In this document: positions 9,027 through 18,581 of the stretch, piece by piece
Layout of the letters: each line of letters begins with the position of its first letter
How positions within the stretch are numbered: position 1 is the first letter of the stretch
Source: an uncultured Clostridia bacterium
GTDB lineage: Bacteria > Bacillota > Clostridia > Oscillospirales > Acutalibacteraceae
NCBI GenBank assembly: GCA_947369085.1
Contig: CANBJR010000012.1
Span: forward strand, 1-62,234
Length of the DNA: 62,234 nucleotides
Direction of reading: 5' to 3'
The notes under the pieces: model-generated
Databases searched by the model: none
What the model was told of the DNA's origin: nothing
Seen by the model: only the letters and a program-made list of their open reading frames with translations
Translations under genes and position numbers: made by a program

Positions 9027-9082
9027 TATTTTTTTGTTATTTATTATGTTTAAGGTATATTCTCTGCGACAATTTGATTATA

Positions 9083-10411
9083 TCAATACCTATATTTTTT
9101 TCTTAGGGTCACAAGACAGATTATAGCTACAACTAATGCCAAAAACTCTGCAATCACAATGGACAACCAAATGCCATCAAGACCAAAAACTAATGGCATA
9201 ATTAAAACTGCCGTCACTTGAAATACAAGAGTTCTGAGAAACGATATAATTGCAGATACCGGTCCGTTGTTAAGGGCGGTAAAGAAAGACGAACTCCAAA
9301 TGCCAAATCCCGAAAACAAAAACGAGAACGAATAGATAAAGAATGCCCTTGCCGTCATATCAAGTAGTGCTTGATCATAACTTGAGAAAATCATAGCAAG
9401 AGGTCGAGCAAACACTTCAGCCAACACAAACATTACTGCTGAAAAAGCGCCGATAATTACAAGAGATTTCTTCCTTAAGCTTTGCAATTCCACGCAATTG
9501 TTTGCACCGTAATTGTAGCTTACAACAGGTGCAGTTCCAATAGAATAGCCGATAAACACCGCAACAAAAATCATATTAACATACATCAAAACACCGTATG
9601 CTGCAACACCGTCTTCTCCTGCGTATTTGAGCAATTGCACATTATAGAGCATACTGACAATAGACATTGCAATATTGGAAAGCAGCTCAGATGATCCGTT
9701 AACACAAGCAGCAATCACAGTTTTGGCATTGAACTTTGCTTTGGTTAATTTAAGCGAGCTTGAATTGTCTTTAGCAAAGTATATAAGCGGAATTATACCT
9801 CCAATACATTGGCTGCTTGCGGTAGCAAGTGCTGCACCGATTACTCCGAAGGGAAATACGGCAACCAAAAGTGAATCAAGTACTATATTGGAAACACCAG
9901 CAATAACAGTAACCTTTAAACCTAAACCCGGCTTTTCTGCGGTGATGAAAAAGCTCTGAAAGGCATACTGCAAAACATATGCAGGTAATACACAGAGAAT
10001 AATTCTACCGTATACTACACAAGTATTGAGCATATCACCTTTTGCACCGAGTAATGACATAACAGGTCGAAGAAAGATAATGCCAAGTACGGCAATGACA
10101 ATACCAATAATAGCAGAAGTATAAACTAACATAGAAAACTGCTTTTTGGCCTCCTCCGGCTTACCTTCGCCCATGGTCTTTGCAATAATTGCACTGCCGC
10201 CCGTACCGAACATAAAGCCGACAGCACCCATAATCATAAGCAAAGGCATAACAAAGTTAACTGCGGTAAATGCAGTCTTGCCTACAAAGTTAGATATAAA
10301 AAAACCGTCAACCACGCTATAAATTGATGTAAATATAATCATAATGATAGACGGGAAAGTAAATTTTAGAAGCTTCTTATAATTAAAATGTTCTGAAAGT
10401 TGAATTTCCAT
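9083..10411 (-). CDS. MATE family multidrug efflux transporter, MepA-like
   Basis: A 442-residue membrane protein with about twelve hydrophobic spans in two homologous halves, typical for the MATE family, which exports cationic drugs against a Na+ or H+ gradient. The first half has FTFPSIIMIIFTSIYSVVDG and FMFGTGGSAIIAKTMGEGK, both characteristic of the MepA/NorM group in Firmicutes. It follows a MarR regulator gene by about 80 bases on the same strand, the same arrangement as the Staphylococcus aureus mepR-mepA operon, so it is probably co-transcribed and derepressed by MarR ligands. GAAAGGA site upstream of the ATG. Confidence 0.9.
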   Translation of the reverse strand: MEIQLSEHFNYKKLLKFTFPSIIMIIFTSIYSVVDGFFISNFVGKTAFTAVNFVMPLLMIMGAVGFMFGTGGSAIIAKTMGEGKPEEAKKQFSMLVYTSAIIGIVIAVLGIIFLRPVMSLLGAKGDMLNTCVVYGRIILCVLPAYVLQYAFQSFFITAEKPGLGLKVTVIAGVSNIVLDSLLVAVFPFGVIGAALATASSQCIGGIIPLIYFAKDNSSSLKLTKAKFNAKTVIAACVNGSSELLSNIAMSIVSMLYNVQLLKYAGEDGVAAYGVLMYVNMIFVAVFIGYSIGTAPVVSYNYGANNCVELQSLRKKSLVIIGAFSAVMFVLAEVFARPLAMIFSSYDQALLDMTARAFFIYSFSFLFSGFGIWSSSFFTALNNGPVSAIISFLRTLVFQVTAVLIMPLVFGLDGIWLSIVIAEFLALVVAIICLVTLRKKYRY

Positions 10412-10489
10412 CGTTGTATCCTTTCAAACCGCTTTCCAGCATAATAGCTGACAAACTGTGTTAATTCTTTTAATTGTATTAACTATAAG

Positions 10490-10927
10490 TTAAAAGAGCT
10501 TTTCCAATTTTTCTTTTAGTGCATCTCTATATCGTTCTGTTAGCTTCAAATACGTTTCAACTTCATCATCACTCCATTCAGCAAAAATCTCATTTTCAAC
10601 TCGGTAAATCAACTCAATCTTTTCTCTGGCAAAGCAGATACCTTCATCCGTAAGGCATACAACTGTATTGCGTCCTTTGCCTTGTTCCAGATAGACAATA
10701 CCATCTTGCTCCAAGCGTCGGATTGCTGAATTGATTGTTTGTCTGCTTATTCCGGACTGTTTGTATATTTCACTCTGCAAACAACGATAATTTTCGGCAA
10801 ACAGAACATATAAGATGTTCTGTACGCTATCTGAAATGCCTGACTTGAAAGCAGCTTCGTGATAAAGTCCGTTGATTTCACTCGTCATATAATTGTACTT
10901 TCTCAAGTCATCCTGTGTTTGATGCAT
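10490..10927 (-). CDS. MarR family transcriptional regulator, MepR-like
   Basis: A 145-residue winged-helix regulator. The recognition region reads CLQSEIYKQSGISRQTINSA followed by IRRLEQDGIVYLEQGKGRNT, a wing with the usual basic residues, and ends in a helical dimerisation segment. The start at 10927 is set by GGAGGTG seven bases upstream; an in-frame start at 10957 lies inside the operator and is unlikely. It precedes the MATE exporter and sits behind a promoter carrying two copies of a TGTCCGA-type inverted repeat, so it very probably represses itself and the exporter. Ligand unknown. Confidence 0.87.
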   Translation of the reverse strand: MHQTQDDLRKYNYMTSEINGLYHEAAFKSGISDSVQNILYVLFAENYRCLQSEIYKQSGISRQTINSAIRRLEQDGIVYLEQGKGRNTVVCLTDEGICFAREKIELIYRVENEIFAEWSDDEVETYLKLTERYRDALKEKLEKLF

Positions 10928-10940
10928 ATCACACCTCCAT

Positions 10941-10991
10941 TGTCTGAAATCGGACAAAAAACAGTATAGCCGATTTCGGACATAATGTCAA
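10941..10991 (-). promoter_or_regulatory. MarR-MATE operon promoter with two overlapping operator copies
   Basis: Minus strand: TTGACA (10986-10991), 17-base spacer, TATACT (10963-10968). A 13-bp inverted repeat with one mismatch has one arm in the spacer (10970-10982) and one just downstream of the -10 (10941-10953). The downstream copy is itself an imperfect palindrome, TGTCTGAAATCGGACA (10941-10956). This is the geometry of a MarR repressor blocking polymerase. Confidence 0.8.
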
Positions 10992-11453
10992 TAGGATACA
11001 CTAATGTTACAAGAAAAATTAAAAATGAGCTGTCGCAAATGAGTAAATTTGCGACAACCCATTTATAAAATTGATTTTCAATCACAAAAGCAACCTATTT
11101 TTACATCAATTACTTCATTTATTATGGCTTGCTGATTTTCTGTTGCAAAAATGTTGCCACGCATTTATTATAGTAAATTCCCACAATTTGACAACCTATT
11201 TTTGAAATGCTACACAGTAAAATCCCATTTATGAGTATAAATGTAAAATATCGCCTATGTCTTTTTTCGTCCAAAAGTCGTTGCAAAATAGGACTTTTAA
11301 TAGAGCTAAAGCATAGCAAATCATTCGCCAATACCATTTTTCTTCTTATCCACCTTTATTACATGGTGCTAGCACCATGTATAAAACCATTAACAAAGAA
11401 AAATCTTGTTCCCACCAACCAATTGAAGAAAACTCATTCCCATAAACTGATAA
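10992..11453. other. Gene-poor stretch between the MarR promoter and the pyrophosphatase gene
   Basis: About 460 bases with no convincing gene on either strand. It holds a 10-bp stem (11031-11040 with 11047-11056; GCTGTCGCAAAT-type, related to hairpins at 13417 and 53240) and a perfect 20-bp palindrome at 11361-11380. Short open frames of 60-114 codons here have no good ribosome site and no recognisable motif. It could be decayed DNA. Confidence 0.5.
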
Positions 11454-11804
11454 TTATCTCTCTATTAAAATGCCTTTCATATATTGGGTTTCATTATGAG
11501 TTGTGTATATTATTTCCTTTTCTTCTTCTGTGCAGCCGATTAGTATTTTAATTTCAGAATCTTTTTTCATTAAATCAACAATACACATTATGGCATCAAT
11601 ACTTTTACTTTCTTTTGTACCAACCCAAACATCAATGCCTGCTCCATCCATAGAAGAAGTGTTTTCCAAATAGCCATAGTCAACCTTATATATGAAATTA
11701 GGGAACTTAGGATGCACCGTTCCTTTTGGTCTATCAATTACTATTTTGGATTGTCTTACCAATTCGTCTAATGTTTCCCAAAAATCAATGTTAAATGTAT
11801 CCAT
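11454..11804 (-). CDS. Small inorganic pyrophosphatase-like protein
   Basis: A 116-residue protein with the family I pyrophosphatase pattern in compact form: IVIDRPKGTVHPKFP, VDYGYLENTSSMDGAGIDVW, and a downstream acidic helix. In classical PPases these segments hold the Lys, Tyr and Asp residues that bind PPi and Mg2+. It is clearly shorter than the roughly 175-residue enzymes, so one edge of the barrel is reduced; similar short versions are common in Clostridia. GGAGGG lies five bases before the ATG. It begins 35 bases after guaA ends, on the same strand, and could remove the PPi released by GuaA and PurF. That link is inference. Confidence 0.72.
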   Translation of the reverse strand: MDTFNIDFWETLDELVRQSKIVIDRPKGTVHPKFPNFIYKVDYGYLENTSSMDGAGIDVWVGTKESKSIDAIMCIVDLMKKDSEIKILIGCTEEEKEIIYTTHNETQYMKGILIER

Positions 11805-11838
11805 TTTCCCTCCAATATTTGTGTATTTATCTTATTAT

Positions 11839-13386
11839 TCATTCCCACTCGACGGTTCCGGGGGGTTTTGAAGTGATGTCGTAAACTACACGGTTTACGT
11901 GTTCTACTTCGTTGATTATTCGATTCGACACTTTACCGAGAATTTCGTAGGGGATTTTTGCCCAATCAGCTGTCATAAAATCATCAGTCGTAACAGCTCT
12001 GATTGCTACAAGCTCATCATAGGTACGGGCATCGCCCATTACACCAACGGTTTTAACTCCGGGAAGCACGGCAAAAAACTGGCTCATCTGCTCTGCATAG
12101 CCGCATTTGTCCATTTCGTCACGGAGAATTGCATCTGCATCCTGTAAAATATGAACCTTTTCAGCTGTTACTTCACCTATTACACGAACACCGAGTCCGG
12201 GGCCAGGGAACGGCTGACGCCATACAAGTTGGTGTGGAATTCCAAGCTTTTCGCCTACCTCTCTCACCTCGTCCTTGAAAAGGTCTTTGAGCGGTTCAAT
12301 TACCGACTCAAACTTAATGTCTTCAGGAATTCCGACCTGATTGTGGTGAGTCTTTATTTTTGCTGCGTCGCCCTTTCCGCTCTCAATGCGATCAGGGTAA
12401 ATTGTACCCTGTGCAAAGAAACCGCTGCCGTAGCTTTCTCGGATTTTGCTCCAGAACACTTTGTAGAATTCTGTACCGATAATTTCTCTTTTCTTTTCAG
12501 GGTCAATAACTCCCTGCAACTTTGATAAAAACTCATCCTGACAGTTAATGCGTACAAAGTTCATATCAAACATCTTTGTAAAGGTTTCCTCTACAAAATC
12601 GCCCTCATCCTTACGCATAAGTCCCTGGTCAACAAATACGCAGGTAAGCTGTTTTCCTACAGCCTTACTTAAAAGTGCTGCTGCAACAGACGAGTCTACA
12701 CCGCCTGAAAGTCCCAAAACAACACCCTTATCACCAATCTGCTCTCTAAGCTGTGCAACGGTTGTATCAATGAAACTTTCCATCTTCCAATCACCCTTAC
12801 ACTCGCAAACATCATAAAGGAAGGATTTTAACATATTTTTGCCGTTCTCGGTATGATTTACCTCGGGATGAAACTGCACACCATAGAGCTTTTTGCTCGG
12901 ATATGACATTGCCGCTGTGGGGCAAACGGAAGTTGTTGCAGTAACGCTGAATCCCTCCGGCACTTCGCTGATATAGTCACGGTGACTCATCCATGAAATA
13001 CCGCTCTCGGGAAGGTCTTTAAACAAAACATCATCTGTATTGTACTTTGTTTCGGTTTTTCCGTACTCACTTGACGAATTGTCAGATGCAGGAGTTACTA
13101 CTCCGCCGAGCGAATAGGCCATAAGCTGGCAACCATAGCAAATACCGAGAATCGGAATTCCGAGTTTAAAAATTTCGGGTGTATAGTGCGGTGAGGTTTC
13201 ATCATATACGCTGTTAGGACCGCCTGTAAAGATAATTCCCTTGGGCGCAATGTCCTTAATTTTCTGAATATCAACGGTATAAGGCAGGATTTCACAGTAA
13301 ACATTACATTCACGTACTCTGCGTGCAATAAGCTGATTATACTGTCCGCCAAAATCAAGTACAATTACAGTTTCCTTATTATTCAT
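11839..13386 (-). CDS. guaA: GMP synthase (glutamine-hydrolysing)
   Basis: A 515-residue two-part enzyme making GMP from XMP, glutamine and ATP. The N-terminal class I amidotransferase has the nucleophile in [15 protein letters not shown] and the His/Glu pair in [14 protein letters not shown]. The ATP pyrophosphatase has the P-loop [16 protein letters not shown] near residue 225 and the C-terminal dimerisation domain ends in [16 protein letters not shown] as in all GuaA proteins. Full length. Last purine gene of the operon, separated from purA by a short region with a hairpin at 13417-13449, so its level may be set apart from the upstream genes. Confidence 0.97.
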   Translation of the reverse strand: MNNKETVIVLDFGGQYNQLIARRVRECNVYCEILPYTVDIQKIKDIAPKGIIFTGGPNSVYDETSPHYTPEIFKLGIPILGICYGCQLMAYSLGGVVTPASDNSSSEYGKTETKYNTDDVLFKDLPESGISWMSHRDYISEVPEGFSVTATTSVCPTAAMSYPSKKLYGVQFHPEVNHTENGKNMLKSFLYDVCECKGDWKMESFIDTTVAQLREQIGDKGVVLGLSGGVDSSVAAALLSKAVGKQLTCVFVDQGLMRKDEGDFVEETFTKMFDMNFVRINCQDEFLSKLQGVIDPEKKREIIGTEFYKVFWSKIRESYGSGFFAQGTIYPDRIESGKGDAAKIKTHHNQVGIPEDIKFESVIEPLKDLFKDEVREVGEKLGIPHQLVWRQPFPGPGLGVRVIGEVTAEKVHILQDADAILRDEMDKCGYAEQMSQFFAVLPGVKTVGVMGDARTYDELVAIRAVTTDDFMTADWAKIPYEILGKVSNRIINEVEHVNRVVYDITSKPPGTVEWE

Positions 13387-13416
13387 AACATCTCATCTTC
13401 CTTTCTATTAACAAGC

Positions 13417-13449
13417 GGCTGTCTCAAAATTCAAAACTTTGAGGCAGCC
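13417..13449. terminator. Hairpin between purA and guaA (GGCTGTCTCAAA type)
   Basis: Arms 13417-13428 (GGCTGTCTCAAA) and 13438-13449 pair over 12 bp with one G-U. The tail is only weakly T-rich, so it may reduce rather than stop transcription from purA into guaA. Confidence 0.6.
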
Positions 13450-13458
13450 TCTTAAATA

Positions 13459-14736
13459 TTATCTGTAAATTATATCGCTTCTTGAAGGACCGTTTGATAC
13501 CATTGTAATCGGTACGCCGATTTCTTTTTCTGCAAATTCAATGTATTCACGACATTCCTTAGGAAGCTTACTGTATTCGGTAATTCCCGAAATTGAGCAT
13601 TTCCATCCCTTCAACTTTTTCAAAACAGGCTTACATCTCTTGAGCTTTGTTGTTGACGGGAAATAATCAATAATCTCACCGTCAAGCTCATAACCAACGC
13701 ATACTGGAATTTCATCAAGATAGCCAAGAACATCAAGAACAGTGAACGCAACCTGCGTTGCACCCTGTACCATACAGCCGTAGCGTGTTGCAACAAGGTC
13801 AAGCCAGCCCATACGGCGAGGTCTGCCCGTTGTTGCACCAAATTCACCGCCGTCGCCGCCGCGTCTGCGAAGCTCGTCTGCTTCATCGCCGAAAATTTCG
13901 GAAACAAATTCGCCTGCGCCGACTGCGCTTGAATATGCCTTTACTACAGTTATAACATCCTTGATTTCATATGGCGGAATACCTGCTCCTACTGCGCCGT
14001 AGCCTGCGATTGTATTTGAAGAAGTAACCATAGGATAGATGCCAAAATCAGTGTCCTTAAGCGAGCCAAGCTGACCTTCCAGAAGAATGTTCTTGCCCTC
14101 TTTAAGAGCCTTATGAATAAAGTTGAAAGCATCTCCTACATATGGTGCAAGAAGCTCCTTATACTCCATAAGCTTATCAAAAACTTCCTGCTTGGTTATC
14201 GGGTCTTTATGATATAGGTTTGTAAGTGTTGCGTTCTTTATTTCAATAGCATGACGAATTTTCTCCTTGAGAGAATCGGGATCATCATAAAGCTCGTTAA
14301 TCTGGAAACCGATTTTTGAATATTTATCGGAATAGAACGGAGCAATACCGCTTTTTGTTGAACCGAAAGAATTTTTGCCGAGGCGTTCTTCCTCGTAGCA
14401 ATCAAATGCAACGTGATAAGGCATTACAATCTGCGCTCTGTCGGAAATTATAACGTTAGGCTCGGGAACTCCTCTCTCTTTGAGATGAGCCATTTCCTTT
14501 ACAAAATTTTCAACGCTGAAGGCAACACCGTTGCCGATAATGTTTGTTATATTCTGATGAAAAACACCTGACGGCAGTTGATGAAGAGCAAATTTTCCGT
14601 AGTCATTTATAATTGTGTGACCTGCGTTTGCACCACCCTGAAAGCGGATTACGATGTCGCTGTTATCGGCGAGAACATCGGTAATTTTTCCTTTACCTTC
14701 ATCACCCCAGTTAGCGCCTACAATTGCTTTTACCAT
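13459..14736 (-). CDS. purA: Adenylosuccinate synthase
   Basis: A 425-residue GTP-dependent ligase that joins IMP and aspartate to adenylosuccinate, the first committed step to AMP. The N-terminal GANWGDEGKGKITD holds the P-loop-like GTP/IMP site, NAGHTI carries the catalytic histidine, and ATTGRPRRMGWLDL and the C-terminal VSNGPSRSD are standard. AAGGAG lies eight bases before the ATG. Fourth gene of the purine operon, between purB and guaA, so the AMP and GMP branches are encoded together. Confidence 0.96.
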   Translation of the reverse strand: MVKAIVGANWGDEGKGKITDVLADNSDIVIRFQGGANAGHTIINDYGKFALHQLPSGVFHQNITNIIGNGVAFSVENFVKEMAHLKERGVPEPNVIISDRAQIVMPYHVAFDCYEEERLGKNSFGSTKSGIAPFYSDKYSKIGFQINELYDDPDSLKEKIRHAIEIKNATLTNLYHKDPITKQEVFDKLMEYKELLAPYVGDAFNFIHKALKEGKNILLEGQLGSLKDTDFGIYPMVTSSNTIAGYGAVGAGIPPYEIKDVITVVKAYSSAVGAGEFVSEIFGDEADELRRRGGDGGEFGATTGRPRRMGWLDLVATRYGCMVQGATQVAFTVLDVLGYLDEIPVCVGYELDGEIIDYFPSTTKLKRCKPVLKKLKGWKCSISGITEYSKLPKECREYIEFAEKEIGVPITMVSNGPSRSDIIYR

Positions 14737-14794
14737 AGTTCAAACTCCTTCTTGCAGTAGTAAGTTACAAAAACTGCATATATGATACAAATTA

Positions 14795-16231
14795 TTATAC
14801 GTTAATTTCAGGCTTATCGGACTCAATATCCTTGTACTTTTCAAGTATGGGATTTACATAGTCGTTTAAGAAATCCTCTGTCTGTTCCTTTGCCCTGCCT
14901 GTATATTTCTCGGGCTGAAGAATATTTTCGAGTTCCTCTAAAGTTACTCCGAATGCCTCGTCATTAGCAATTCGTTCAAGAAGATCGTTCTCGCCGCCCT
15001 CTTCTTTGATAACCTTTGAAGCAGCCATTGAGTGAACACGGATTTTCTCGTGAAGTTGTTGGCGGTCAGCGCCTCTCTTCTTTACTGCGTCCATCATAAT
15101 ATTTTCGGTAGCCATAAACGGAAGTTCTTTTCTTAAACGCTGTTCAATAACCTTTGGATAAACCACAAGTCCGTCAGCCACATTCGCATAGAGCGAAAGA
15201 ATACCGTCAACAGCAAGGAATGCCTCGGGAACACTAAGGCGCTTGTTAGCAGAATCGTCGAGGGTTCTCTCAAACCACTGTGTTGCAGTGGTGAAATAGC
15301 CGTTTAATACGTCGCACATAACGTATCTTGAAAGCGAACCAATACGCTCACTTCTCATTGGGTTGCGCTTATAAGCCATTGCAGAGGAACCAATCTGATT
15401 TTTCTCGAACGGCTCTTCAACCTCTTTGAGATGCTGCAAAAGTCTTATATCATTTGAGAATTTGGACGCAGACTGTGCAATTGATGCAAGAACGTTCAAA
15501 AACTGCGAATCAAGTTTTCTTGAGTAAGTCTGCCCTGAAACAGGGAAACAAGCCTTGAATCCCATTTTCTCGGCAATCTTTTTATCAAGCTCCTTACACT
15601 TTTCATGGTCGCCGTCAAAGAGTTCAAGAAAGCTTGCCTGCGTACCTGTTGTACCCTTTGAACCGAGAAGCTTTGCTTTTGAAAGCTGGTATTCAACATC
15701 CTCTAAATCCATTAAAAGCTCCTGAATCCAAAGTGTTGCTCTCTTACCTACTGTTGTGGGCTGTGCAGGCTGAAAATGTGTAAATGCAAGAGTAGGAAGA
15801 GCCTTGTATTCATCAGCAAATTTTGAAAGGTTGCGTATAACGGTAACAATCTTGTTTCTTATAAGCTGTAAGCCTTCGGTCATAATTATAATATCTGTAT
15901 TGTCACCTACATAGCAGGATGTTGCGCCGAGGTGAATAATTCCCTTTGCCTTGGGGCACTGAACACCATAAGCATAAACGTGTGACATAACGTCATGACG
16001 AACGAGCTTTTCCCTTTCCTGAGCAACATCATAATTGATGTCGTCAGCGTGTGCTTTAAGCTCATCAATCTGTTCCTGCGTTATCGGCAAACCAAGCTCC
16101 ATTTCTGATTCTGCAAGAGCAATCCAAAGCTTACGCCATGTTCTGAATTTTTTATCGGGAGAAAATATATATTTCATTTCCTTGCTTGCATAGCGTGCTG
16201 ACAAGGGTGATTCATATGTATTTTTTTCCAT
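14795..16231 (-). CDS. purB: Adenylosuccinate lyase
   Basis: A 478-residue fumarase/aspartase-superfamily lyase that splits both SAICAR and adenylosuccinate, releasing fumarate. The signature GSSAMAYKRNPMRSE with the flexible catalytic-serine loop is present; TSCYVGDNTDI and TGTQASFLELF are the other two active-site regions. Its length matches the long PurB type found in Clostridia rather than the 430-residue Bacillus type. I start at 16231 (MEKNTYESPLS) because GAAAGGA lies eight bases upstream; the ATG three codons earlier directly abuts that site. Confidence 0.95.
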   Translation of the reverse strand: MEKNTYESPLSARYASKEMKYIFSPDKKFRTWRKLWIALAESEMELGLPITQEQIDELKAHADDINYDVAQEREKLVRHDVMSHVYAYGVQCPKAKGIIHLGATSCYVGDNTDIIIMTEGLQLIRNKIVTVIRNLSKFADEYKALPTLAFTHFQPAQPTTVGKRATLWIQELLMDLEDVEYQLSKAKLLGSKGTTGTQASFLELFDGDHEKCKELDKKIAEKMGFKACFPVSGQTYSRKLDSQFLNVLASIAQSASKFSNDIRLLQHLKEVEEPFEKNQIGSSAMAYKRNPMRSERIGSLSRYVMCDVLNGYFTTATQWFERTLDDSANKRLSVPEAFLAVDGILSLYANVADGLVVYPKVIEQRLRKELPFMATENIMMDAVKKRGADRQQLHEKIRVHSMAASKVIKEEGGENDLLERIANDEAFGVTLEELENILQPEKYTGRAKEQTEDFLNDYVNPILEKYKDIESDKPEINV

Positions 16232-16267
16232 TATATACATCCTTTCAAAATTTGGATTATTATTAAA

Positions 16268-17725
16268 TTAACATTTCTTTTTATCAAAGTTCATTCCGCC
16301 GCGTTCCTTACCCTTAAAGGTTACTTTGGTAACAGGAGCAGGATATTTTCCGGTAAAACAACCGTCACAAAATCCTATCGGTGCGTAATTTATCATTTCA
16401 TGAAGCGAATCAACAGGTAAATATCCGAGTGAATCTGCTCCGCTTAATTTTGTGATTTCTTCAATTGTATGATTGCAGGCTATAAGCTCGCTGCGAGAAG
16501 GTATATCGGTACCGTAATAGCAAGGCCACAAAAAAGGCGGTGAGCTAATGCGCATATGAACTTCTTTTGCGCCTGCCTCACGAAGCATTGTAACAATTCT
16601 GTCAACCGTTGTGCCGCGTACGATACTGTCATCAATCATAACCACTCTCTTACCCTTTACCATATTTGCAATCGGGTTGAGCTTGATTCTAACACTTTTC
16701 ATACGCTCTTTTTGGCTGGGTTTAATAAAGGTTCTGCCGATGTAGCTGTTCTTTACAATTGCTTTTTCGTACGGTATTCCAGATTCTTCGCTGTAGCCTA
16801 TTGCGGCGTCAATTCCCGATTCGGGAACACCGATTACCATATCAGCCTCTACCGGATAAGTTTTTGCAAGAATACGTCCTGCCTGTTTTCTTGCCTCATA
16901 AACGCTTACTCCATCAATAAAGGAGTCGCTTCTGGCAAAATAAATATACTCAAAAATACAGAGAGATTTTTTCTTTTCGCCAAATTCGGGCTTTATACTG
17001 TGAACACCCTCATTATTGACAACAATAATTTCACCCGGTTCAACTTCGCGAATATATTCAGCTCCACAGGCATCAAGCGCCGCACTTTCACTTGCAAAAA
17101 CAATTGAATCATTGTATTTTCCCATACAAAGAGGACGAAATCCGTGAGGATCACGAGCTGCAATAAGCTTTCTTGGGCTCATCACGAGCAGAGAATACGC
17201 TCCCTCAATAACCTGCATTGTTCGTGCAACAGCTTCCTCTACTGAGTGACATTTAAGTCTTTCTCTTGCTATTAGATAACAGATTACCTCTGAATCAATT
17301 GTAGTCTGGAATATTGCGCCACGCTGTTCAAGCTGTCTGCGAATTTCAACGGCATTTGTAAGATTTCCGTTGTGAGCAACCGAAAGCGTACCCTTTACAT
17401 AACGCATAACAAGCGGCTGTGCATTTTCGAGCACAGAGCCGCCTGCTGTTGAATAACGAACGTGGGAAATACCCATTTGACCTTTTAATGAGTCGAGTAT
17501 ACCGTTGTTGAAAACTTCCGTAACAAGGCCCATATTTTTGTGATAATCAATTACACCGTCATCAGATACAGCAATCCCGCAGCTTTCCTGACCTCTGTGC
17601 TGTAGTGCAAGAAGACCGTTGTAGCAAGCGTAGGCAGGGTTAATTGTTCCATCGCTGAATATTCCGAACACGCCGCACTCCTCGTGCAAACCCTCTTTTG
17701 CAAAATTATCGAAAGAAAAATTCAA
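16268..17725 (-). CDS. purF: Amidophosphoribosyltransferase (PRPP amidotransferase)
   Basis: A 485-residue enzyme of the first step of purine synthesis, making phosphoribosylamine from PRPP and glutamine. An N-terminal Ntn-hydrolase glutaminase begins at Cys17 in HEECGVFGIF, so a 16-residue propeptide would be removed to expose the nucleophile. GHVRYSTAG-like (ISHVRYSTAGGSVLENAQPL) follows. The phosphoribosyltransferase PRPP loop VVMIDDSIVRGTT is near residue 355, and cysteine pairs around CNHTIEEI and GFCDGCFTGKYP fit the iron-sulfur ligands of the Bacillus-type enzyme. The start appears to be TTG at 17725; no in-frame ATG gives a full N-terminus. Confidence 0.94.
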   Translation of the reverse strand: MNFSFDNFAKEGLHEECGVFGIFSDGTINPAYACYNGLLALQHRGQESCGIAVSDDGVIDYHKNMGLVTEVFNNGILDSLKGQMGISHVRYSTAGGSVLENAQPLVMRYVKGTLSVAHNGNLTNAVEIRRQLEQRGAIFQTTIDSEVICYLIARERLKCHSVEEAVARTMQVIEGAYSLLVMSPRKLIAARDPHGFRPLCMGKYNDSIVFASESAALDACGAEYIREVEPGEIIVVNNEGVHSIKPEFGEKKKSLCIFEYIYFARSDSFIDGVSVYEARKQAGRILAKTYPVEADMVIGVPESGIDAAIGYSEESGIPYEKAIVKNSYIGRTFIKPSQKERMKSVRIKLNPIANMVKGKRVVMIDDSIVRGTTVDRIVTMLREAGAKEVHMRISSPPFLWPCYYGTDIPSRSELIACNHTIEEITKLSGADSLGYLPVDSLHEMINYAPIGFCDGCFTGKYPAPVTKVTFKGKERGGMNFDKKKC

Positions 17726-17766
17726 GGTTCCACCATCCGTTTTTTATAGAAATTGCAGTTAATTTA

Positions 17767-18474
17767 TTATGCAAGACCTATGCGCTTCATCATCTCGGCA
17801 TATGCCTCTTCTACTCCGCCCATATCACGGCGGAAACGGTCTTTATCAAGCTTTTCCTGAGTATCCATATCCCAGAAACGGCAAGTATCGGGAGAAATTT
17901 CGTCAGCAAGTAAAATCTGATCGTGGAATCTACCGAACTCAATCTTAAAGTCTATCAAATCAACATTGCACTCCTTGAAAAATTCAACCATAAGCTCATT
18001 AATGCGGAGCGCCATTTTTGAAATTGTGTCAATTTCTACCTTAGTAGCAAAACCTGCTGCTAATATGTGGTATTCATTTACCATCGGATCGCCCAAATCA
18101 TCGTTCTTGTAGCAGAACTCAAGAACGGGTGTTTTCATAGGTGTACCCTCCGGAAGGCCAAGACGCTTTGAAAGGCTGCCGGCAGCCTTGTTTCTTACAA
18201 TTACCTCAAGAGGTACAATTTCAACCTTTTTTAATACTGTATCTCTGTCGCTTAACTCTTCAACAAAGTCTGTTGCAATTCCGTCTTTTTCAAGGAGCTT
18301 AAACATAAAGTTGCTCATACGGTTGTTTACAACGCCCTTGCCGATGATTGTACCCTTCTTTTCGCCGTTGAAAGCAGTTGCATCATCCTTGTAGGATACA
18401 ATGCAGTAATCAGGGTTGTCTGTAGCAAATACCTTTTTAGCTTTTCCTTCGTAGAGAAGTTCTTTCTTTTCCAT
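17767..18474 (-). CDS. purC: Phosphoribosylaminoimidazole-succinocarboxamide synthase (SAICAR synthase)
   Basis: A 235-residue ATP-dependent ligase joining CAIR and aspartate. Markers are [11 protein letters not shown] at the N-terminus, [26 protein letters not shown] and [14 protein letters not shown] in the middle and near the C-terminus. The start at 18474 is chosen because GGAGG lies eight bases upstream. First gene of the purine operon purC-purF-purB-purA-guaA; the other steps of the pathway (purE, purD, purL, purM, purN, purH) are not in the window. Promoter at 18553-18581. Confidence 0.96.
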   Translation of the reverse strand: MEKKELLYEGKAKKVFATDNPDYCIVSYKDDATAFNGEKKGTIIGKGVVNNRMSNFMFKLLEKDGIATDFVEELSDRDTVLKKVEIVPLEVIVRNKAAGSLSKRLGLPEGTPMKTPVLEFCYKNDDLGDPMVNEYHILAAGFATKVEIDTISKMALRINELMVEFFKECNVDLIDFKIEFGRFHDQILLADEISPDTCRFWDMDTQEKLDKDRFRRDMGGVEEAYAEMMKRIGLA

Positions 18475-18489
18475 TATTAATTCCTCCAT

Positions 18490-18525
18490 ACTACAGCTTT
18501 GGTAAACGATTTACGAATACCAAAA
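18490..18525 (-). promoter_or_regulatory. Stem-loop in the purC leader
   Basis: The leader of about 70 bases has a 7-bp stem (TTTGGTA paired with TACCAAA) whose loop contains GTAAA-CGA-TTTAC, which can form a smaller alternative hairpin. I could not match it to a guanine riboswitch or with confidence to a PurR box. Confidence 0.35.
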
Positions 18526-18552
18526 CCAAAACTAAATAATAATACAACATAT

Positions 18553-18581
18553 ATTATAATATAGATTTTGAAAATTAGCAA
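18553..18581 (-). promoter_or_regulatory. Purine operon promoter
   Basis: Minus strand TTGCTA (18576-18581), 17-base spacer, TATAAT (18553-18558). Confidence 0.72.

Noticed and set aside
11207..11551. Open frame of 114 codons overlapping the 3' end of the pyrophosphatase gene
   Set aside because: No ribosome site, no motif, and it runs into a recognisable gene on the other strand.
12151..12525. Open frame antisense to guaA
   Set aside because: Shadow of the GuaA coding frame.
16556..17107. Open frame of 183 codons antisense to purF
   Set aside because: Lies wholly inside purF, which has complete motifs; composition is typical of a codon artefact.
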